Shown here piece by piece: positions 41,524-50,134 of a stretch of 64,000 bases of DNA. The DNA lies in assembly GCF_947494555.1 (NCBI RefSeq), contig NZ_CANLVF010000001.1, positions 992,001 to 1,056,000 on the forward strand. The letters run 5' to 3'. The notes beneath the pieces were generated by a model. The model had not been told where the DNA came from and ran no database searches. It saw only the letters and a program-made list of their open reading frames with translations. The position numbers were made by a program, and so were the translations under genes. The stretch is from an uncultured Roseibium sp. (GTDB lineage Bacteria > Pseudomonadota > Alphaproteobacteria > Rhizobiales > Stappiaceae). The first letter of the stretch is position 1; each line of letters starts with the position of its first letter.

Positions 41524-42504
41524 TCACACTGTTTCGCCCGGAACCAGCCTGAACCCGACATCGCAGACATCTTGCGCATCATCGCCGGATATCTTGAGCA
41601 GGAGGTTTTCCGCAGCAAGCTGGCCAATGCGCAGGTGATTGGCCTGTACGGTTGTCAGCCGGTAGGGCAGAACCGACGCAATCGGAAGTTCTCCCCAGCC
41701 CGCAATGCCGATGTCACCGGGGATACTGATTTTCTGGGCTTCGCAAAACTGCACGGCTCCCACCGCCATATTGTCATTCTGAAAGAATATGACTTCGACG
41801 TTCGGATCCGAGGACAGCAGCTGCTCTGTTCCATAAAAACCGGGATAAAACCCAGGAATATCGTTCAGGCAGAGCTGCTTGCTGAGTTTTCCTCCACCAT
41901 CTTCAACAGCCTTTGCATAACCGTTGAGCCGCGAAGTCGCCGCGTTGGCGGCATCGTGAGACGTTCCGACATAACCGAAGCGCTTGTAGCCCTTCGACAG
42001 CAAGAATCTGCCCATGTCGTAACCGCTGTCAAAGTGGTTCAGACCGACGCACATATCGATCGGGCTGGAATTCAGGTCCCAGATTTCAACGAGCGGAATA
42101 TTCGAGCTTTGGAGCAGTTGAACCGCTCGCGGTGTGTGGGCGCGACCCGTCAGGATCAGCCCGGCTGGCTTCCAGGACAGAACGGTTTCAATCCAGGTCT
42201 CTTCTTCGGCAAGCGCATGCTGTGTCATACCGAGAACGGTCTGGTGATTGAAGCTCACCAGCTTGCGGTCAATGCCTTCCAGAACGTGCGTGAAGACCTC
42301 GTTGCCAAGGTCCGGAATGCTGACACCGACAAACGTCGTTCGCTTGTCGCTGGCAAACACCGTCGCGATCCGGTTCGGCAGGTATCCCAGACGCTCGACT
42401 TCGGCCATGACCTTGACGCGCGTCTTTTCCGAGTATCCGCCTTCCTCACGCAACACCCTGCTGGCGGTCATTTTTGAGACGCCGGCTGCCTTTGCGACCT
42501 CCAA
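41524..42504 (-). CDS. LacI family regulator, divergent from a sugar ABC importer
   Basis: At least 326 residues, with the helix-turn-helix EVAKAAGVSKMTASRVL and a periplasmic-binding-like ligand domain. The usual LacI start (x-I-S-L-x-E-V-A) extends about 5-10 residues upstream of the TTG at 42504, in the same open frame (ISLLEV). No ATG, GTG or TTG occurs there; the nearest possibility is an ATA at 42513. The true start is therefore uncertain. The gene is divergent from the RbsA-type importer, and two palindromes (42557 and 42614) lie between them. Confidence 0.85.
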   Translation of the reverse strand: MEVAKAAGVSKMTASRVLREEGGYSEKTRVKVMAEVERLGYLPNRIATVFASDKRTTFVGVSIPDLGNEVFTHVLEGIDRKLVSFNHQTVLGMTQHALAEEETWIETVLSWKPAGLILTGRAHTPRAVQLLQSSNIPLVEIWDLNSSPIDMCVGLNHFDSGYDMGRFLLSKGYKRFGYVGTSHDAANAATSRLNGYAKAVEDGGGKLSKQLCLNDIPGFYPGFYGTEQLLSSDPNVEVIFFQNDNMAVGAVQFCEAQKISIPGDIGIAGWGELPIASVLPYRLTTVQANHLRIGQLAAENLLLKISGDDAQDVCDVGFRLVPGETV

Positions 42505-42556
42505 GAGGCTTATCTTATTGTTTTTACTGGATATTTTGAGCCTCTTGAAATTTAAC

Positions 42557-42568
42557 GTTATCGATAAC
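42557..42568. promoter_or_regulatory. LacI-type operator GTTATCGATAAC
   Basis: A perfect 12-bp palindrome lies 53 bases from the LacI start at 42504. It has the same core as the sites at 35271 and 37826. Confidence 0.7.
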
Positions 42569-42613
42569 TTTTTTAGTTGACTTCGATATGTGACACGGGG
42601 ATGATAGTCCTAC

Positions 42614-42625
42614 GTTACCGGTAAC
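42614..42625. promoter_or_regulatory. LacI-type operator GTTACCGGTAAC
   Basis: A perfect 12-bp palindrome with a CCGG centre, 61 bases before the start of the ABC ATPase gene. The centre differs from the ATCGAT sites, which may separate binding by different LacI paralogues. Confidence 0.7.
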
Positions 42626-42685
42626 TCAACTCCGTCGACACACGAAAGCGGAAAGTTGGGGCAGGTGACGACCGGGAGGAAAATA

Positions 42686-44194
42686 GTGCCAGGCAGTTTG
42701 AAAAACCGTCTCTTCTTCGACGGCATACAGAAGCATTTTGGCGGAACTTATGCTGTCCGTGACGTGTCTTTGTCGATCGACAGAGGCGAGATCGTTGCGC
42801 TTCTGGGTGAGAACGGTGCCGGCAAATCCACTCTCATCAAAATTCTGGGCGGCATTCATAAACCGGATGAGGGGCGCGTCCTGATCAATGGCGAGCCCTA
42901 CGAGCATCGTCCAGGTGGTTTCGGGCAACGCCAGGCTGTTGCGTTCATCCACCAGGACCTTGGCATGATCGAGTGGATGACCGTTGCGGAGAACATGGCA
43001 CTTGCTCTTGGCTTTTCGAAAAAGTTCGGACTGATCAAGTGGCAGGATGGGGATACACTCGCCGCGGAAGCGCTGGCCAAGGTCGGTTGCGATTTCAGCC
43101 CGACGACACGTGTCCAGGACTTGTCCAGAACCGAAAAATCGCTGGTCGCGATCGCGCGCGCCCTGGCTGTTGACTGCGACTTTCTCGTGCTCGACGAGCC
43201 AACCGCGTCACTGCCGAACGACGAAGTCGCGCGCTTGTTCGAGGCGCTACGGCCGTTGCGCGACCGGGGTGTCGGCATGATTTATGTCTCTCACCGTCTC
43301 GACGAGATTTTCCAGATCGCTGATCGGGTGGCCGTGCTGCGCGACGGGGAGCTGGTCGGCGTCCGGTCGATCCAGCACACAACCACCGAAGAGCTTGTTC
43401 ACATGATCGTCGGACGCAAGACCCGTCAGGTCAGCAAGTTAAGTGAAGCGCCCGGAGATCCTGTTCTCACAGTCAAGAAGCTTGAAGCGCGTTCCGCAGG
43501 CCCTGTCGATTTCACGTTGCACAGGAACGAGCTGGTTGGGCTGGTCGGGCTTCGCGGAGCAGGGCATGAAGAAATCGCGCGCGCGCTCTACGGTCTGTCG
43601 GAACACAGCGGCAAAATTGAACTTGCCGGCGTTGGTGCGCCGGACCTGCGCTCACCCAAGACCGCGCTTGATTCCGGTGTCGGGCTCGTCGCGCGCGACC
43701 GCACGGAAGAATCTGTCGCAATGCCGCTGACGATCCGTGAAAACACCTTTCTCAATCCGGAAGCAACGGGCAGGGGCCTGTTTTCGATCCTTTCGCCACG
43801 TAAAGAAACAAAGATGGCGGAAGAGATCGGCCGGGAAGTCGCGCTCAGCCCCAATGACCAGACCATGGCAATCGAGGCGCTGTCGGGTGGCAACCAGCAG
43901 AAGGTTGTCATTGCCCGCTGGCTTGCGACCAAGCGCAAACTGCTGATCTGTGAAGATCCTACCGCGGGCGTCGATGTCGGCGCCAAGGCGGAAATCTATG
44001 CACTTTTGAACAAGGCACTCATGGAAGGCGTCGGCATCTTGCTCGTGTCGACCGACTTCGAGGAGGTCGCGACGATCTGCCATCGGGCGATCGTCTTCAG
44101 CCAGGGAAAAATCGTCGGCGAATTGGCTGGGACCAAATTGTCGACCGAAAACCTGATCCAGGCCGCGTCGGCCAGCAACGTCGCTGCCGCTTGA
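42686..44194 (+). CDS. Sugar ABC importer ATPase, two NBDs (RbsA/XylG-like)
   Basis: The protein has 502 residues from the GTG at 42686, set by GGGAGGAAAATA. The first nucleotide-binding domain has GENGAGKST and LVLDEPTAS with a relaxed LSRTEKS signature. The second has a degenerate P-loop (GLRGAGHEE) and an intact LSGGNQQKVVIARWL signature. This asymmetry is normal for the carbohydrate-uptake-2 (CUT2) family. It powers the permease and binding protein encoded next. Context points to a sugar acid or polyol as substrate. Confidence 0.93.
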   Translation: MPGSLKNRLFFDGIQKHFGGTYAVRDVSLSIDRGEIVALLGENGAGKSTLIKILGGIHKPDEGRVLINGEPYEHRPGGFGQRQAVAFIHQDLGMIEWMTVAENMALALGFSKKFGLIKWQDGDTLAAEALAKVGCDFSPTTRVQDLSRTEKSLVAIARALAVDCDFLVLDEPTASLPNDEVARLFEALRPLRDRGVGMIYVSHRLDEIFQIADRVAVLRDGELVGVRSIQHTTTEELVHMIVGRKTRQVSKLSEAPGDPVLTVKKLEARSAGPVDFTLHRNELVGLVGLRGAGHEEIARALYGLSEHSGKIELAGVGAPDLRSPKTALDSGVGLVARDRTEESVAMPLTIRENTFLNPEATGRGLFSILSPRKETKMAEEIGREVALSPNDQTMAIEALSGGNQQKVVIARWLATKRKLLICEDPTAGVDVGAKAEIYALLNKALMEGVGILLVSTDFEEVATICHRAIVFSQGKIVGELAGTKLSTENLIQAASASNVAAA

Positions 44195-44204
44195 GGTAAA
44201 TCTG

Positions 44205-45227
44205 ATGCAGTCACTTGAATCCAATGCTCTGGAACCCACCAAATCGGAAATCGAAGGCCTGTCGATACGCGGCAAGCTGTTACGGTTTCTGCCGGTCTAC
44301 GGTCTGGTGATCCTGACAGTATTGTTGATCCTTCTTTTCTCGGTTCTGTTGCCGAAGACCTTTCCGACGCTATTGAACCTGCGCGCCATCGTTTCCGACA
44401 AGGCCATTATCGCATTGCTTTCCCTTGGCGCGATGATCCCCATGGCCGCAGGGCGGATCGACCTGACGGTCGGCTACGGCATCGTGCTCTGGCACATTCT
44501 GGCAATCAGTCTTCAGACGATTTTCGGCATTCCCTGGCCTATTGCCGTGATGATTGTGCTGATGCTTGGAGCGATGACCGGGTTCTTCAACGGGCTGCTC
44601 GTTGAAGTCGCCAAGATCGACAGCTTCATCGCAACGCTTGGAACGGGCACGGTGCTTTACGCAATCGCTCTGTGGCATTCCGGCGGCCGCCAGGTGGTCG
44701 GTGTTCTGCCAGACGGATTTTACTCATTGAGCACGACATTTGTTTTCGGTCTTCCGATCACCGGTTACTACCTGATTGCGATCACCGTCTGTATGTGGCT
44801 CATTCTCGAATATACGCCTGTTGGCCGTTATCTCTATGCGATTGGCGCGAACCAGCGCGCCGCGCAGCTCAACGGTATTCCGACGCGCAAATACGTCATC
44901 GGAGCTTTCATGGCGTCAGGGACCATGACGGCGCTCGCCGGTGTTCTGTTGGCCTCCAAGTTGAGGATCGGACAGGCAAGTGTGGGTCTGGAGTTTCTGC
45001 TTCCGGCACTGGTTGGCGCATTCCTTGGATCAACAACGATCAAGCCCGGGCGGGTCAATGTGTGGGGCACCATTGTCGGCGTCGCCATCCTGGCCGTCGG
45101 CATCTCCGGCATTCAGCAATTCGGCGGCTCATTCTGGGTCGAACCACTCTTCAACGGCGTAACGCTGCTGATCGCGATCGGTATCGCAGGTTATGCGCAG
45201 CGCCGCAAAGGCGCAGCGAAAAAGTAG
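44205..45227 (+). CDS. Sugar ABC importer permease (RbsC-like)
   Basis: The 340-residue protein has about eight to ten hydrophobic helices and the CUT2 permease motif GRIDLTVGYGIVLWHILA in place of the usual DLSVG. The ending GTIVGVAILAVGISGIQQFG is also typical. It follows the ATPase gene by 10 bases and precedes the binding-protein gene by 23. Confidence 0.92.
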   Translation: MQSLESNALEPTKSEIEGLSIRGKLLRFLPVYGLVILTVLLILLFSVLLPKTFPTLLNLRAIVSDKAIIALLSLGAMIPMAAGRIDLTVGYGIVLWHILAISLQTIFGIPWPIAVMIVLMLGAMTGFFNGLLVEVAKIDSFIATLGTGTVLYAIALWHSGGRQVVGVLPDGFYSLSTTFVFGLPITGYYLIAITVCMWLILEYTPVGRYLYAIGANQRAAQLNGIPTRKYVIGAFMASGTMTALAGVLLASKLRIGQASVGLEFLLPALVGAFLGSTTIKPGRVNVWGTIVGVAILAVGISGIQQFGGSFWVEPLFNGVTLLIAIGIAGYAQRRKGAAKK

Positions 45228-45250
45228 GATTTTTGCAAAGGGAGGATACT

Positions 45251-46300
45251 ATGCAAAAACGTTCATTTCTGAAAATCATCCTGGCCACGACCATGTTGGC
45301 CGGTTCCTGGATCCCGGCGATGGCCGCCGGTGAATGGGACGGCCCGACCAGCGGTCCAGCCGGAGCGCCCGGCAAGTCAATCGTCGTCGTGGCAGCGGAC
45401 ATGAAAAACGGCGGTATTTTGGGCGTGTCCAACGGCGTCGAGGAGGCCGCCTCCCAGATTGGCTGGAGCATGCGCCTTCTAGATGGCGCAGGATCCATTC
45501 AGGGCCGCACAGCAGCCATCGGCCAGGCACTCGCGTTGCAGCCGGACGGGATCGTCATCAACGGTTTCGACGCGATTGAGCAGCAGGCGGCCCTTGAGGG
45601 AGTTGTGGCAGCAGGCATTCCGATCGTTGCCTGGCATTCCGGGCCGAAAATCGGTTGCGATGCGCCGGGCGGTATCTTTGCCAATGTGTCCACTGATGCG
45701 ATGACCGTTTCGGAAGTTGCCGCGAACTGGGCGATCGAGGACGGCGGCAAGGATATCGGGGCCATCATCTTCACCGATTCCACCTATCAGATTGCGATCG
45801 ATAAAGCTGATCGCATCAAGGAGACGATCGAAGCTGCCGGCGGTACGGTACTGGAATATGTCGACACGCCGATTGCCGACACATCCAGCCGCATGGGGCC
45901 GCTGACAACAAGCCTTCTGCAGAAATACGGTGACAGCTGGACACACGCTCTGGCGATCAACGACCTCTATTTCGACTTCATGGGTCCTGCTTTGGCATCC
46001 GCCGGGATTTCCAGCGAAGCCGGTCCTCAGGCCGGTTCCGCCGGTGACGGGTCGGAAGCGGCTTTCTTCCGCATCAAGACCGGTGCCTATCAAACGATCA
46101 CCGTCGCCGAACCGCTCAACCTGCAGGGTTGGCAGTTGGTGGACGAGCTTAATCGGGCGATCCAGGGTGAGGCCTGCTCAGGTTACGTGACTTCGCCCGC
46201 TCTGGTGACGCAGGACGGCGTTGAAAGAATGGGCGACAGCACCGCCTTCGATCCAGACATTCCGTATCGTGAAGCCTATTCCGCCATCTGGAACAAATAA
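45251..46300 (+). CDS. Sugar ABC importer substrate-binding protein (RbsB-like)
   Basis: The protein has 349 residues from the ATG at 45251 after GGGAGGATACT, with a signal peptide ending SWIPAMAA. The mature part is a Periplasmic_binding_4 fold (KSIVVVAADMKNGGILGVSNGVEEAA, ALQPDGIVINGFD, IPIVAWHSG). The frame remains open far upstream into the permease gene, but the signal peptide and ribosome site decide the start. A hairpin at 46315-46341 follows. Confidence 0.92.
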   Translation: MQKRSFLKIILATTMLAGSWIPAMAAGEWDGPTSGPAGAPGKSIVVVAADMKNGGILGVSNGVEEAASQIGWSMRLLDGAGSIQGRTAAIGQALALQPDGIVINGFDAIEQQAALEGVVAAGIPIVAWHSGPKIGCDAPGGIFANVSTDAMTVSEVAANWAIEDGGKDIGAIIFTDSTYQIAIDKADRIKETIEAAGGTVLEYVDTPIADTSSRMGPLTTSLLQKYGDSWTHALAINDLYFDFMGPALASAGISSEAGPQAGSAGDGSEAAFFRIKTGAYQTITVAEPLNLQGWQLVDELNRAIQGEACSGYVTSPALVTQDGVERMGDSTAFDPDIPYREAYSAIWNK

Positions 46301-46314
46301 GGCTTCGCCAAGCG

Positions 46315-46341
46315 GGTCGCCTGACGCAGCCGCAGGCGACC
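46315..46341 (+). terminator. Hairpin after the binding-protein gene
   Basis: GGTCGCCTG pairs with CAGGCGACC across a 9-base loop. No T-run follows, so it is more likely an mRNA-stabilising or attenuating element than a full terminator. Confidence 0.5.
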
Positions 46342-46437
46342 TGCTGACTGAAACGACGTGTGCCAAAGAATTATTTTTGCGCGGCATTGCCGCGAACGGG
46401 GGAGGTGTACCCGCGTCAGGGTACCCGGAGGAACAAC

Positions 46438-46863
46438 ATGAGAATCTGGACCGCGACAGCCGCTGTTTTCTTGATAACCGTTTCGTCAGTGCTGGCGGAT
46501 GACATCCAGGACCGTCAGGCGGCAATGGATCAGATCAGGGTCGGTGCTGCAACGCTTGTTCCAATGCTCAAGGGCGACAAGGAATTCAATGCGGACGTTG
46601 CCGCCCTGGCGCTACGGATGACCTACGCAGGATCCATCGCATTCCAAGGCAAATTTCCCGAAGGTTCGAATTCAAAGGGAGCCAATCCGGCCATCTGGCA
46701 GGACAAGCCGGACTTCGACGCCAAGGTTGCTGATTTCAAGGCCGATGCTCATCACGCGGTCGAAAATCTGCCCGGCTCGCTGGACCAGCTCAAAGCGGTC
46801 TATCAGCCGCTCCTTCAGGACTGCGCGGCCTGTCACAAGCTCTACCGGATCAAAGACAACTAA
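46438..46863 (+). CDS. Cytochrome c' (class II c-type cytochrome)
   Basis: The protein has 141 residues from the ATG at 46438, after CCGGAGGAACAAC. A signal peptide ends SVLADD and a four-helix-bundle pattern follows. The haem site CAACH sits ten residues from the C-terminus, followed by KLYR, as in cytochromes c'. Such proteins bind NO or pass electrons in the periplasm. It is placed between two complete sugar ABC importers, in the same direction, 55 bases before the next ATPase gene. A GTACCC/GGGTAC inverted repeat precedes its ribosome site (46407-46424). Confidence 0.88.
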   Translation: MRIWTATAAVFLITVSSVLADDIQDRQAAMDQIRVGAATLVPMLKGDKEFNADVAALALRMTYAGSIAFQGKFPEGSNSKGANPAIWQDKPDFDAKVADFKADAHHAVENLPGSLDQLKAVYQPLLQDCAACHKLYRIKDN

Positions 46864-46917
46864 GCGATACCGGCCGCCAATGAGACCTGGCCGGCGCAAA
46901 TCGAGAGGAAACTGGAG

Positions 46918-47676
46918 ATGTCCGACGGATCATTTGTCCAGATGCGAAACATAACCAAGCGCTTTGGAGGGGTGACAGCTCTCCAGGGTGTCAACCTCGA
47001 CGCCTATGAAGGTGAGGTGCTTGCGATCGTCGGTGACAACGGTGCAGGCAAGTCGACGCTGATCAAGATTCTCACGGGCGTCTATCAGCCGACGGAAGGG
47101 GAAATCTTCGTCGGCGGCAAAAAGCTGATCATGAACAGCCACTCCGATGCCATCGAGGAAGGCATCGATGCGGTCTACCAGACGCTCGCGCTGGCCGATC
47201 ATCTTGACCCGGCATCGAACATGTTTCTCGGAAACGAACTGACGCGATCCTTCCTCGGGATCACCATGCTGGACAACAAACGGATGCGGTCGGAAACGGA
47301 ACACGTTCTGTTCGAGCGTCTGGGCGTTCGTCTTCGCTCGCTCGATGTGCCGACATCAAGTCTGTCGGGGGGCCAGCGGCAGGCTGTGGCCATTGCGCGA
47401 GCGGTCTATCACGAGGGCCTTCGGGTCCTCGTGATGGACGAGCCGACCGCGGCACTCGGCCCGCAGGAAACGGCGCGGACGCTCAAACTTATCAAGGCGC
47501 TCAAGGCGCAAGGCCTTGCGGTGATTCTCATATCTCACTCGCTCGATGATGTTTTCGAAGTCGCCGACCGGGTTCATGTGCAGCGGCGCGGCAGATGTGC
47601 CGGTGTCGTGCACGTTTCGCAAAGCTCGCAGCAGGACGTTCTCGCCCTGATCGTGGGCGCGGAAGAAGCGGCGTAG
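46918..47676 (+). CDS. Sugar ABC importer ATPase, single NBD (FrcA-like)
   Basis: The 252-residue ATPase has Walker A GDNGAGKST, signature LSGGQRQAVAIARAV, Walker B VLVMDEPTAAL and switch His in LISHSLDDV. It has one domain rather than two, as in the FrcBCA-type fructose importers of rhizobia, so it must work as a homodimer. The ATG follows GAGAGGAAACTGGAG. Its permease gene begins 10 bases later. Confidence 0.92.
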   Translation: MSDGSFVQMRNITKRFGGVTALQGVNLDAYEGEVLAIVGDNGAGKSTLIKILTGVYQPTEGEIFVGGKKLIMNSHSDAIEEGIDAVYQTLALADHLDPASNMFLGNELTRSFLGITMLDNKRMRSETEHVLFERLGVRLRSLDVPTSSLSGGQRQAVAIARAVYHEGLRVLVMDEPTAALGPQETARTLKLIKALKAQGLAVILISHSLDDVFEVADRVHVQRRGRCAGVVHVSQSSQQDVLALIVGAEEAA

Positions 47677-47686
47677 GGAGGCAAAA

Positions 47687-48814
47687 ATGGCAACGGCAAC
47701 ACAATCAAACGGGCCGACGAAATTCTCTGAGCGAATCGAGCCTTTCCTGGCAATCATCGGGCCTATGGTGATGATCCTGGCCATTTTGCTGTTCATGGGA
47801 ATAGCAGAACCGGCGCGGTACTTCCGCCTCTCGAACCTCAACCTCATTCTGCTGGATGCGGCGCTCTACATGCCAATGGCGATGGCGATGACCTTCGTCA
47901 TCACCCAGCGCGGGATTGATCTGTCGATCGGGTCGGTCGCAGCGCTGACATCCATCATCATGGCCTTTTTGATCAAGCAGTACGGCTTTTCAGCGCCGGT
48001 GGCGATTGCGATCGCCATTATTCTCGGCGCCCTGTTCGGCCTGATCAACGGTCTGGTGATTACCAAGTTCAAGGTACCCGATCTCATCGGCACTCTGGCG
48101 ATGGACCTCGTCTACCGCGGTTTCGCGCTTGTCATCGCCAAGGGACTGGTGCTGGCGCGGTTTCCGGAGATCATGACCGATATCGGCCGCGGGCAGATTC
48201 CGGGCTTCATTCCGGTTCCGGTGGTAATCGGTCTGCTGACAATGGCAGTGGGTTACTGGCTGTTGAAGAAGACCTATTTCGGGCGTTACACGGTTGCGAT
48301 TGGCTCCAATCCCGAAGCAGCCGAAATGACCGGTATCGCGGTCGACCGCTACAAGATCTATGCCTATGTCCTCATGGGCGCCTCTGCTGCACTGGCCGGG
48401 CTGATGCTGACCGGCAAGCTGAACGCAATTCAGGCGACATCGGCACCGTATTTCAACCTTCACGTCATTGCCGCGGTTGTCGTTGGCGGCACATCGCTCT
48501 TCGGTGGGCGCGCCTCGATGCTCGGGTCTCTTGCCGGTGTGTTGCTGCTGTCCATGATGATCAATGCGCTGGTGACACTGCGGATTGAATTCTTCTGGCA
48601 GTCTGTTGCCTCGGGCGTGGTGATCGTCTCCTCGGTTGCACTTTACACATGGCTGCAGAAGAAAGATCGCGACGGCGCGAAGGGCTTGCTGGCCGGATTG
48701 CAGACACCGGAAAGCATTCGCCTTCTGCGTCTTACGGGCGGCCTGATCGCCGCGCTCGCACTCCTGCTTCTCATTGGATCTCTGTTTGCTGGCAACACCG
48801 TTGCCAGCGGCTGA
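47687..48814 (+). CDS. Sugar ABC importer permease (FrcC/RbsC-like)
   Basis: The 375-residue permease has the CUT2 motif TQRGIDLSIGSVAALTSII near residue 75 and about ten hydrophobic helices. The C-terminal 45 residues carry an extra hydrophobic helix (RLTGGLIAALALLLLIGSLF) beyond the usual permease end. It is paired with the single-NBD ATPase upstream and the binding protein downstream. Confidence 0.9.
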   Translation: MATATQSNGPTKFSERIEPFLAIIGPMVMILAILLFMGIAEPARYFRLSNLNLILLDAALYMPMAMAMTFVITQRGIDLSIGSVAALTSIIMAFLIKQYGFSAPVAIAIAIILGALFGLINGLVITKFKVPDLIGTLAMDLVYRGFALVIAKGLVLARFPEIMTDIGRGQIPGFIPVPVVIGLLTMAVGYWLLKKTYFGRYTVAIGSNPEAAEMTGIAVDRYKIYAYVLMGASAALAGLMLTGKLNAIQATSAPYFNLHVIAAVVVGGTSLFGGRASMLGSLAGVLLLSMMINALVTLRIEFFWQSVASGVVIVSSVALYTWLQKKDRDGAKGLLAGLQTPESIRLLRLTGGLIAALALLLLIGSLFAGNTVASG

Positions 48815-48854
48815 GTTCCCATACGCGGACTTCATCGAAAGGGAGGAATTTGTG

Positions 48855-49991
48855 ATGAAACTGCTGAAATCGACACTATGCGTACTGCTCCTGACCGGGA
48901 CCAGTGCCCTGGCACAGGGAAACCTGCCGCTAAAGGAGCTTCCCGGTCATGCCGACAGGGACTACTGGGTTCCTGGCGAAGTGAATGCCGAAGGCAAGCT
49001 TGAAGCCCTTCAGGCAGTTGTCGGAGCGGAAGGTGTCCCGTTCTCAGGTACCCAGGACAAACCAGTCGAAATCGCGTTGATTTACCCGTCAGCCGATACG
49101 TCTGACTTCTGGGCGCGCAACTTCCTGGCCATGACCAAGCGCCTGGACGAACTCGGGATCAAGTACAACACGACCGAGTTTGCCAGCCGTCAGATCGAGC
49201 ATTCTTTGCAGTCCACCTATGCGAACCAGGTGCTGCAGGACGGCGACATCTACGACTACGTGATCTTCGGACCGTCGGAACTCGCCATCCAGGCCGACAA
49301 CATCGACAAGCTCGCTGGAAACGACGAATTCACGACCTATGTCTGGGCATTTCATACCCCGCTGAAGGACCTGAAAAACCAGCCTGATGTCTGGTTCGAC
49401 TTTTCATCGGCTGCCGGTGCGCTCACCATGTGCGACTATATGCTTGAGCGGCTCGGCAATGGCGTCACGATGGCCATGAACCGCGGCATCCCGGGGATCA
49501 CGGACAATCAGCGCTCCGGCGACTTCAAGGACTGCGTCATGGAAAAAGGCGACTGGAAGGTTGCCTACGAGCACTATGGCGAATACCAGCGCGAAGGCGG
49601 CTTTGAAGGCACCAGCCTGATCCTTCAGGCCTATCCTGAAGCAACGATCATTCACAATGCCAACACCGCCATGGCGATGGGCAGCGTGGAAGCACAGATC
49701 TCGGTTGGCAAGGAAAAGGAAGTCTTCTCCACCGGTTGGGGCGGTACTGGCCTGGAACTTGACGCTATCCGCCGCGGCGAACTGGATGCGACCCCGATGC
49801 GCATGGGCGACGACGTTGGCGCTGCCACGGCAGAGGCCATCAAGGCTGATCTGGAAAGCAGGGCAGACGAACTGCCGCTTGTTTTCCTGGGCCGCATTAC
49901 TGTTGCCCATGATCAAATGAGCGCCGAAGAACTCGACGCATTGCAGACAGAGGCGTTCCGCTTCTCCGGAGTTGGTGCTCTGGAGCGGTAA
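48855..49991 (+). CDS. Periplasmic sugar-binding protein (LuxP/RbsB-like)
   Basis: The protein has 378 residues from the ATG at 48855 (GTG at 48852 is also possible), behind GGGAGGAATTT. It has a signal peptide ending TSALA. The mature chain is a Periplasmic_binding_4-type receptor with a long N-terminal extension (VEIALIYPSADTSDFWARNF begins about residue 65). Its length and style recall LuxP-like proteins. It completes the second CUT2 importer. A terminator follows at 50065-50104. Confidence 0.88.
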   Translation: MKLLKSTLCVLLLTGTSALAQGNLPLKELPGHADRDYWVPGEVNAEGKLEALQAVVGAEGVPFSGTQDKPVEIALIYPSADTSDFWARNFLAMTKRLDELGIKYNTTEFASRQIEHSLQSTYANQVLQDGDIYDYVIFGPSELAIQADNIDKLAGNDEFTTYVWAFHTPLKDLKNQPDVWFDFSSAAGALTMCDYMLERLGNGVTMAMNRGIPGITDNQRSGDFKDCVMEKGDWKVAYEHYGEYQREGGFEGTSLILQAYPEATIIHNANTAMAMGSVEAQISVGKEKEVFSTGWGGTGLELDAIRRGELDATPMRMGDDVGAATAEAIKADLESRADELPLVFLGRITVAHDQMSAEELDALQTEAFRFSGVGALER

Positions 49992-50064
49992 GACCTTGGT
50001 GCACAGGCCGATTGTCCGCCGTTCGATATGCGGGCGGATTGACAGGCCATAAGTGCAAAAAGAA

Positions 50065-50104
50065 GCGCTACCGGTATACTCCTCGCCGGTAGCGCGCTTT
50101 TTTA
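50065..50104 (+). terminator. Terminator after the second CUT2 importer
   Basis: GCGCTACCGG pairs with CCGGTAGCGC and is followed by GCTTTTTT. The stem also contains a TACCGGTA string similar to the nearby LacI operators. Confidence 0.85.
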
Positions 50105-50134
50105 CAGCATCAAATTGCAAAAGAGGACACATAA

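Noticed and set aside
44672..45250. N-terminal extension of the RbsB-like protein into the permease gene
   Set aside because: The ATG at 45251 has a strong ribosome site and begins a proper signal peptide. The upstream frame overlaps the permease gene.
46315..46341. Full intrinsic terminator after the first CUT2 operon
   Set aside because: The stem is good but no T-run follows, so it is listed only as a possible stabilising or attenuating hairpin.
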